Below are positions 1 to 4,293 of a DNA stretch of 6,668 nt, piece after piece; positions within the stretch are counted from its first letter, which is position 1; each line of letters starts with the position of its first letter. The stretch covers positions 1-6,668 of the forward strand of contig WFUL01000054.1 of assembly GCA_015484985.1 (NCBI GenBank), read 5' to 3'. The notes beneath the pieces are model-generated. The model ran no database searches. It saw only the letters and a list, made by a program, of their open reading frames with translations, and was not told where the DNA came from. The translations under genes were made by a program, and so were the position numbers. The DNA comes from Anaerolineales bacterium. GTDB lineage: Bacteria; Chloroflexota; Anaerolineae; Anaerolineales; DRMV01.

Positions 1-1543
1 GGTCATTGGGGTCCCCTGAGGGCGGGAATCCAGAAGGAACGTCCCACAGCAGGGTGGCGGGGGTCCATCCCTTTTCAAAGGCGGCCACGTAGGTGAAGGG
101 CTTGATGGATGAGCCTGGCTGCCGGGGGGCCAGGGCCATGTTGACCTGGCCGTCAATGTCTTCGTTGTAGAAGTCGGCGGAACCCACCATGGCCAGAATT
201 TCCCCCGTGGAGGGACGGATGACCACCACCGCGCCGTTGGTGAGGTTATGTTTCGGTCCCAGGGTTTCCACCTGTTCCCGTACTAAGTCCTGGGCCAGGT
301 CCTGAAGTTTGGGGTCCAGGGTGGTGTATACGGTGAATCCGGAGCGATAAAGGGCCTGGGGACCGAACTGTTCTTCCAGGAGGCGACGCACATAGAGCAC
401 CCAGTGGGGGTATTTCATCGGAAAGCGAGGTGGGGGGAAGTCGTAGAGTTCCAGTTCCGCGGCCGCGCGGGCCACATCTTTCGCGGTGACGCACACCGGC
501 TGGTCAGCCTCCCCCACCTGGATGCAACCCTGCTCCTGGCTGACCTCGTACATCAAGTACAGCACCTGTCGTGCCCGCTGGAGGGCTGCCTCCCGGTTGG
601 TGTACACGTCGTATACCGCGGGGGCCTGGGGCAGACCTGCCAGGAAGGCAGCCTGGGCCAGGGTGAGGCGGTCCGCGGTGGTGTGGAAGTAGGTCTCGGC
701 CGCGGCTTCCACACCATAGGCCAGGTTACCATAGTAGACCTCGTTCAGGTAAAGTTCCAGAATTTCCTCCTTGGAGTAACGCCGGGAGATTTCGGCCGCG
801 AGGATGATTTCTCTGATTTTTCGCTCATACGTGCGTTGGGCCCGTTCCTCCGGGCTTAGAAGCAGCATGCGGGCGACCTGCTGGGGGATGGTGGAGGCTC
901 CGCTCACGATACGCCCGGCGGTGAAGTTCACCCATAAAGCCCGCAGGATGGCGATGGGATCGAAGCCGGGATGGCGATAGAAGTTCTTGTCCTCGGTGGC
1001 AATGGTGGCGGCAATCATGTAAGGGGAAATGCCGCTCAAGGGGCGATAGCGGCGGCGTCCGGCCCGAGGGTCCACGATTTCATACAGCAGGTTCCCCTCC
1101 CGGTCCAGGATGCGGGTGGTTTCAAAGGTGGAGGCCCGGTTGCGCAGGTCGTCCACGGGCGGTAGGGTGGAGGCGATGGCGTAGTACCGGGAGATGCCCC
1201 ACGCCAGGACCCATCCCAGGGCCAGAATGAAGAGAACGCCGATGAGGAAACAACCCTGCAGGCAACATCCCAACCCCCGGCGCCAGTGGATGGGACGGGA
1301 AGGGGTCTTCCGCGATCCCCTGTCGGCTTTCGCCGTCCGTCTCACCCGAGGGATTCGGGTGGGGACCCTCACTTCTCGCTCGGGCAGGGGGAAACCGTGG
1401 GCATCCAGGCGTCGGGGTGGGTGAATCTTGCGCGATGCCCCTTCCGTTTTTCCAGAGGAAAGGCGCCGGGCAGGTTCCGGGTCGCCCTCGGGGCCTGCGC
1501 CGGGTTCCTCGTCGGGGTCCCGTGGGAGAGGGGGCACCATCAT
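1..1543 (-). CDS. Class A penicillin-binding protein (PBP1A-like), 3' end cut by window edge
   Basis: Bifunctional peptidoglycan synthase: a GT51 glycosyltransferase polymerises lipid II and a transpeptidase crosslinks the strands on the outer face of the membrane. About 514 residues are in the window. Residues 1-90 form a Pro/Arg-rich cytoplasmic tail and ~91-115 a single membrane anchor. GT51 follows, with TEDKNFYRHPGFD (catalytic Glu184), GASTIPQQ (215-222), RKIRE (241-245) and the KEEILELYLNEVYYG block (258-272). The transpeptidase begins after ~residue 400 and carries the SxxK motif in PGSSIKPF (nucleophile Ser478, codon 110-112, Lys481). The SxN and KTG motifs would lie beyond the left edge. 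The start is ATG at 1543, with a second in-frame ATG directly after it (1540). The first ATG overlaps the MaoC stop, and the GGAGGAGG site lies inside the end of maoC, so the two are probably translationally coupled. Identity as class A PBP is secure; the exact paralogue (PBP1A, 1B or 1C type) is not. GASTIPQQ differs from the usual GGSTITQQ. Confidence 0.95.
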   Translation of the reverse strand, partial: MMVPPLPRDPDEEPGAGPEGDPEPARRLSSGKTEGASRKIHPPRRLDAHGFPLPEREVRVPTRIPRVRRTAKADRGSRKTPSRPIHWRRGLGCCLQGCFLIGVLFILALGWVLAWGISRYYAIASTLPPVDDLRNRASTFETTRILDREGNLLYEIVDPRAGRRRYRPLSGISPYMIAATIATEDKNFYRHPGFDPIAILRALWVNFTAGRIVSGASTIPQQVARMLLLSPEERAQRTYERKIREIILAAEISRRYSKEEILELYLNEVYYGNLAYGVEAAAETYFHTTADRLTLAQAAFLAGLPQAPAVYDVYTNREAALQRARQVLYLMYEVSQEQGCIQVGEADQPVCVTAKDVARAAAELELYDFPPPRFPMKYPHWVLYVRRLLEEQFGPQALYRSGFTVYTTLDPKLQDLAQDLVREQVETLGPKHNLTNGAVVVIRPSTGEILAMVGSADFYNEDIDGQVNMALAPRQPGSSIKPFTYVAAFEKGWTPATLLWDVPSGFPPSGDPND

Positions 1544-2019
1544 GCTGCGGCCGCCTCCTCCTGAGGGCGGGAGGCCACCAAGACCGTCCAGACCCCCCGC
1601 ATGACCGTGTCCCCATGCTGGTTCTTGACGGTGATGCGGATGTCTACCGCGCCGCCGCCTAGGCGGGGCAGGGGCTTGGTGTTTTCGATACGCAGTATCG
1701 CGTGCACGGTGTCTCCAATGTACACCGGCTTGGCGAACTTCCAGTCCCGAATTTCGCGAAAGGCGATGACCGTCTCGTCCAGCAGGCCCGTTTGCATGGC
1801 CAGGCCGGAGATGATGGAAGCCACCAGCAAGCCGTGGGCGATGCGACGCCCGAAGGGCGTCTTGCGGGCATATTCTTCATCGGTGTGGATGGGATTGTAA
1901 TCCCCCGACAGACCCGCGAAGTTCACCACGTCGGCTTCGGTGATGGTGCGTCCCTGGGTGACGATTTCCTGACCGGGTTCAAACTCTTCAAAGTAACGAC
2001 CACGGCGTGCCTTCTCCAT
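1540..2019 (-). CDS. MaoC-like hot-dog dehydratase/hydratase
   Basis: A 159-residue protein of the MaoC/(R)-specific enoyl-CoA hydratase family (single hot-dog domain). Members hydrate trans-2-enoyl-CoA or related acyl thioesters in the cytoplasm, usually as dimers. The hallmark hydratase segment is clear: FAGLSGDYNPIHTDEEYA, with the catalytic pair Asp40 and His45, followed by GRRIAHGLLVAS (residues 57-68). The strand around FAKPVYIGDTVHA (residues ~95-107) is also typical. Length matches stand-alone family members. The start was chosen at 2019 because AGGAGG lies 6 nt upstream (2026-2031) and the protein then begins like its relatives (KARRGRYFEEFEPGQ). The reading frame stays open up to 2154, but that extension is low-complexity and crosses the promoter. 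The Ala-rich C-terminus (EEAAAA) carries the Shine-Dalgarno of the downstream PBP gene, and the stop overlaps its ATG. The true substrate cannot be read from context; CoA-ester hydration is inferred from the family. Confidence 0.92.
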   Translation of the reverse strand: MEKARRGRYFEEFEPGQEIVTQGRTITEADVVNFAGLSGDYNPIHTDEEYARKTPFGRRIAHGLLVASIISGLAMQTGLLDETVIAFREIRDWKFAKPVYIGDTVHAILRIENTKPLPRLGGGAVDIRITVKNQHGDTVMRGVWTVLVASRPQEEAAAA

Positions 2020-2053
2020 AACCTTCCTCCTCAGCCGGGCGGTTCCTGCCTGT

Positions 2054-2082
2054 ATGATAAGCGGGGGAGGGGTCCAGGTCAA
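2054..2082 (-). promoter_or_regulatory. Sigma-70-type promoter for the maoC-PBP pair
   Basis: On the minus strand, TTGACC (2082-2077, five of six matches to the -35 consensus) is followed after exactly 17 nt by TATCAT (2059-2054, five of six to the -10 consensus). Transcription would start near 2047, giving a leader of about 28 nt that contains the AGGAGG site at 2031-2026. Nothing else near the gene is as good. The -35 box directly abuts the end of repeat copy A (from 2083), so that repeat sits where an upstream activator or operator would lie. Confidence 0.75.
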
Positions 2083-2157
2083 TGTGCGAAACGCTGGGCC
2101 CTTTCCGGGCGGCATAACCTTCTCTTCGAAATCTTCGGAATCTTTTGGGTGCACCCT
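2083..2157 (+). repeat. Direct repeat copy A (~75 nt)
   Basis: Starts TGTGCGAAACGC and ends TCTTTTGGGTGCACCCT. It matches copy B (2374-2447) over its whole length at roughly 70% by eye. The first 12 bases are identical, and 22 of 26 bases match at the far end (CTTCGG through TGCACCCT). The end contains a perfect 10-bp palindrome GGGTGCACCC (2147-2156). The unit begins directly at the -35 box of the maoC promoter. Confidence 0.75.
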
Positions 2158-2255
2158 CAGGACAATGGGTGCATGCAGATGTTGTTGAAATCAGCCGGTC
2201 CTTTATGGACCGAAAGTTTGGACCACCTCTGCAAGCGGGCCTTTTCCTTTTGGAG

Positions 2256-2379
2256 CGCACAGGTCTGGCTAGGCCCTGGACCGCAGGAGTAAAAAAGAGA
2301 TAATGCAGCAAGCGGCGAAGCCGCTTGCTGCATTATCTCTCTCTTCATCCGGGGTCCCGGACCCAGACAGACCTGTGCG
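2256..2379. repeat. 124-bp imperfect palindrome (fold-back element)
   Basis: The outer arms 2256-2282 and 2353-2379 are inverted copies matching at 23 of 27 positions, including an uninterrupted 12-base run CGCACAGGTCTG. The inner arms 2296-2316 and 2320-2340 match perfectly over 21 bp. Both pairs share essentially the same centre (2317.5 and 2318), and the 12-13-nt spacers between them also partly match in inverted sense. The element is therefore one nested palindrome rather than two chance hairpins. The right arm overlaps the start of repeat copy B. It resembles a fold-back/MITE-like or REP-like element, but no transposase or clear target duplication is seen. Confidence 0.8.
2291..2340 (-). 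terminator. Perfect 21-bp hairpin with minus-strand T-tract
   Basis: Stem arms 2296-2316 and 2320-2340 pair perfectly around a 3-nt loop (GAA on plus, TTC on minus). On the minus strand the stem is followed at once by six T (2296-2291), the form of an intrinsic terminator; on the plus strand it is followed by CTCTTC with no T-run. No minus-strand gene is known to read into it: the nearest DNA upstream on that strand is repeat B and the 5' side of the ferredoxin gene. It may instead be the core of a mobile palindrome, or it may end a short untranslated or antisense transcript. Confidence 0.6.
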
Positions 2380-2447
2380 AAACGCAGGGTGCCTTTCCAA
2401 AGTGGCACCACCTTTTCTCCCACTTCGGTAACTTTTGAGTGCACCCT
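2374..2447 (+). repeat. Direct repeat copy B (~74 nt)
   Basis: Second copy of the unit seen at 2083-2157, with the same orientation and nearly the same length: TGTGCGAAACGC at its start and CTTTTGAGTGCACCCT at its end. Inside, GGTGCC (2388-2393) and GGCACC (2404-2409) can pair. At the same relative place copy A can form a different short stem (GCCC/GGGC). The copy ends 71 nt before the ferredoxin start codon. Confidence 0.75.
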
Positions 2448-2482
2448 GGACATTGAAAAGCGGAACGGGAAAAACCACCTTA

Positions 2483-2491
2483 TGGTACACT
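2483..2491 (+). promoter_or_regulatory. Candidate extended -10 promoter for the ferredoxin-slipin pair
   Basis: TGGTACACT fits an extended -10 element (TG, one base, then TACACT with four of six matches to TATAAT). A start near 2498 would leave a leader of about 21 nt. A TTGAAA at 2453-2458 looks like a -35 box but lies too far away (27 nt before the TACACT box). The call is weak and rests on position plus the motif. Confidence 0.3.
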
Positions 2492-2518
2492 TATCCAAAA
2501 TACCCCCGGAGTACACCC

Positions 2519-3274
2519 ATGACCACGGAAAGGGTTGCCCTTCGGATTGACGGTCAGGAAACGACCGTGCCCGCGGGGATCACCATTTTGGAGGCTGCGC
2601 GTCGGCTGGGGAAGGACATCCCCACCCTATGCTACCACCCGCACCTGACGGCCAATGGGCTGTGCCGGTTGTGTGTGGTGGAAGTGGAAGGCGCGCGACT
2701 GCTTCAACCCGCGTGCGTGGTTCAGGTCCGGGAAGGCATGGAAGTCTTTACCCGGAGCCCGCGGGTGGACCGGGCGCGGCGCACCATCCTCCTTCTCCTG
2801 GCCTCGGCCACGGACGTGTCGGAGGACCCCGAGTTGCAACGGTGGATGGCGGAGTATGATGTGGACCCCTCCATCCTGGGCTCTGTAGAGACCCGCACCT
2901 ATCCCCTCATTGACGATAATCCCATGTACGTGCGGGATTACAGCAAGTGCGTGCTGTGCTGGCGGTGCGTGCAGATTTGCGCCGAGGATGCACAGTACAC
3001 CTTTGCCCTGACGTTGGCTGGCCGCGGTTTCCATACCCGCATCGCAACCTTCTTCCATATCGCCATGCCCGAGAGCACTTGCGTATTCTGCGGTCAGTGC
3101 GTGGAAGTATGTCCTACGGGTGCCCTCAAGCCCCGGCGGGAATATCTGTTGGAGCATGGGTATCGTCCGGAGGAACTGGTTCATCTGGCCGCATTTGACC
3201 TGGACTTGGTCCATCATCCGGCCACCACCTTCGGACAACCCTCGACCCCCGTATCCCAGGAGGAGGCGCCATGA
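2519..3274 (+). CDS. NuoG/HoxU-like Fe-S electron-transfer protein (2Fe-2S plus two 4Fe-4S)
   Basis: A 251-residue soluble Fe-S protein resembling the N-terminal module of NADH dehydrogenase subunit G, HoxU-type diaphorase subunits and formate dehydrogenases. Its role would be to pass electrons between a redox enzyme and an unseen partner. Residues 1-80 form a [2Fe-2S] ferredoxin domain with Cys38, Cys49, Cys52 and Cys66. Residues ~140-205 hold two [4Fe-4S] motifs: CVLCWRCVQIC (Cys144, 147, 150, 154) and CVFCGQCVEVCP (Cys188, 191, 194, 198). Between them the family normally has a His-Cys cluster (HxxxCxxCxxxxxC before ELQ). Here the ELQ survives at 105-107 but no Cys or His ligand is present between residues 67 and 143. 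The start at 2519 has GGAG 7 nt upstream (2508-2511); the frame stays open further up, but through repeat B. The stop overlaps the slipin ATG by 4 nt. No hydrogenase, Nuo or dehydrogenase catalytic gene lies in the window, so the partner is unknown. Confidence 0.88.
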   Translation: MTTERVALRIDGQETTVPAGITILEAARRLGKDIPTLCYHPHLTANGLCRLCVVEVEGARLLQPACVVQVREGMEVFTRSPRVDRARRTILLLLASATDVSEDPELQRWMAEYDVDPSILGSVETRTYPLIDDNPMYVRDYSKCVLCWRCVQICAEDAQYTFALTLAGRGFHTRIATFFHIAMPESTCVFCGQCVEVCPTGALKPRREYLLEHGYRPEELVHLAAFDLDLVHHPATTFGQPSTPVSQEEAP

Positions 3275-4179
3275 CCGTCGTTTTCTTGTGTTTTGTCCTT
3301 GGCCTTGCCCTCTTCGTCCTGTGGGTGCTCACCCAGGCCATCAAAATCGTGCGGGAATGGGAGCGCCTCGTGGTCCTGCGCTTGGGACGGGTCGTTGGCG
3401 TCAAAGGCCCGGGCCTGGTCTTTCTCGTTCCTATCCTCGACCGGGGCATTCGGGTGAGCCTGCGAGAGCGGGTGCGGGAAATTCCTCATCAGACCTGCAT
3501 CACCAAGGACAACGCGTCCATCTCGGTGGATTTCATCTGGTACTACAAGGTGCTGGACCCCTTGCAGAGCGTCATGCAGGTGGAGGATTTTGAAAGCGCG
3601 GCCCAGGGTATGGCCACGACCACCCTGCGGGCCGTCATCGGTGGCATGTTGCTGGATGAGGTCCTCTCCCAGCGGGAGGCCATCAATGAACTCTTGCGTA
3701 CCCGTTTGGATGAAGTCACTGAGCGCTGGGGCGTGAAGGTGACCAATGTGGAGATTCGGGAAATCATCCCGCCGCGAGAGATTCAGGAAGCCATGAACCG
3801 GCAGATGTCCGCAGAGCGGAACCGGCGAGCCCTGGTCACCGAGTCCATGGGCAAGAAGGAAGCGGCCATCAACGTGGCCGAGGGCGAGAAACAGGCCACC
3901 ATTCTGCGGGCTCAGGGCGAGCGGGAAGCCCAGATTTTGCGGGCCGAGGCGGAGCGTCGCGCGGCCATTCTACGGGCCGAAGGTTTCGCCAAGGCGCTGC
4001 AACTCATCAACAACGTGGCTCAGGACCTGGACCAGCGGGTGCTGACGTTACAGTACCTCACCATGATGGAACAGATGGCGAATACCCCTTCGTCCAAGTT
4101 CGTGATTCCTATGGAGTTCACCACGTTCATGAAGGATGTGGCTTCCCGGGTCTCAGGAGGGGATGCCGGGAAGGCATGA
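3271..4179 (+). CDS. SPFH/Band 7 protein, slipin (stomatin) family
   Basis: A 302-residue membrane scaffold protein. Slipins oligomerise on the inner membrane and organise lipid domains or regulate membrane proteins and proteases; the exact role here is unknown. Residues ~3-22 form one N-terminal hydrophobic segment with a very short cytoplasmic or periplasmic lead. The SPFH domain follows: REWERLVVLRLGRVVGVKGPG (28-48) and FLVPILDRGIR (51-61). Further family features are TKDNASISVDFIWYYKVLDP (78-97), TTLRAVIGGMLLDEVLSQRE (117-136) and WGVKVTNVEIREIIPP (153-168). The Ala/Glu-rich helix contains three 11-residue repeats at 209-241, each with ILRA and a charged tail, predicted to form a coiled coil or helical wall. 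ATG at 3271 overlaps the ferredoxin stop (ATGA), with AGGAGG 4-7 nt upstream (3258-3266), so the two genes are co-transcribed and probably coupled. The usual partner gene, nfeD, is not present. A terminator follows 20 nt after the stop. Confidence 0.93.
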   Translation: MTVVFLCFVLGLALFVLWVLTQAIKIVREWERLVVLRLGRVVGVKGPGLVFLVPILDRGIRVSLRERVREIPHQTCITKDNASISVDFIWYYKVLDPLQSVMQVEDFESAAQGMATTTLRAVIGGMLLDEVLSQREAINELLRTRLDEVTERWGVKVTNVEIREIIPPREIQEAMNRQMSAERNRRALVTESMGKKEAAINVAEGEKQATILRAQGEREAQILRAEAERRAAILRAEGFAKALQLINNVAQDLDQRVLTLQYLTMMEQMANTPSSKFVIPMEFTTFMKDVASRVSGGDAGKA

Positions 4180-4199
4180 CGACGTATCCAGACCCGGAC

Positions 4200-4235
4200 A
4201 GGGCGGCCGGCATGTGCGCGGTCGCCCTTTTTCTT
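4200..4235 (+). terminator. Intrinsic terminator of the ferredoxin-slipin operon
   Basis: A 10-bp stem (4200-4209 with 4219-4228, including one G-U pair) closes a 9-nt loop and is followed by TTTTTCTT (4228-4235). It lies 20 nt after the slipin stop codon and before the adenine deaminase leader, so the deaminase is a separate unit or depends on read-through. I see no convincing promoter between 4236 and 4293. Confidence 0.88.
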
Positions 4236-4236
4236 A

Positions 4237-4284
4237 CCTGTGATCGGGAAATTTGGAACCGAACCTCAACCCTTACATCACAGG
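4237..4284 (+). promoter_or_regulatory. Inverted repeat whose right arm overlaps the ade Shine-Dalgarno
   Basis: CCTGTGAT (4237-4244) and ATCACAGG (4277-4284) are a perfect 8-bp inverted repeat around a 32-nt loop. The right arm includes the first bases of the AGGAGG site (4282-4287) of the adenine deaminase gene. If the RNA folds this way, the ribosome site is partly hidden. The segment could be a translational control element or, as DNA, an operator. It does not match the purine riboswitch core that I know. Confidence 0.4.
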
Positions 4285-4293
4285 AGGCTCACG

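Larger units (their letters stand above)
2020..2518. other. Divergent intergenic region carrying repeats and a long palindrome
   Basis: This 499-base stretch between the divergent maoC and ferredoxin genes holds no credible protein gene. Its open frames are short, have no Shine-Dalgarno and run through repeats. It contains, in order: the maoC promoter, repeat copy A, a small hairpin (CGGTCC, TTTAT loop, GGACCG at 2196-2212), a 124-bp imperfect palindrome with a perfect 21-bp central stem, repeat copy B overlapping the right arm of that palindrome, and a candidate promoter for the ferredoxin gene. The region is less GC-rich than the genes around it. Confidence 0.8.

Noticed and set aside
2020..2154. 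Upstream extension of the MaoC frame to an ATG at 2154
   Set aside because: It would read through the promoter and repeat A. The ATG at 2019 has a perfect AGGAGG 6 nt upstream and gives the family's usual N-terminus.
2083..2447. CRISPR array
   Set aside because: Only two diverged copies, too long and too far apart, with a palindrome between them instead of spacers.
2453..2486. TTGAAA with TATGGT as a sigma-70 promoter
   Set aside because: The boxes are 22 nt apart, too far for a normal promoter; the extended -10 motif nearby is a somewhat better candidate.
2157..2516. Short minus-strand frames in the intergenic region
   Set aside because: They run through the palindrome and repeats, lack ribosome sites and show no recognisable protein family.
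2435..2518. Upstream ATG (2435) for the ferredoxin gene
   Set aside because: The added residues lie in repeat B and do not belong to the ferredoxin fold; the ATG at 2519 has GGAG at good spacing.
4240..4293. GTG start for adenine deaminase at 4240
   Set aside because: It lies only 5 nt after the terminator T-tract with no Shine-Dalgarno before it; the ATG at 4294 has AGGAGG at 6 nt.
4236..4293. Purine riboswitch in the ade leader
   Set aside because: The leader is too short and lacks the three-way junction core sequence; only an 8-bp inverted repeat is seen.
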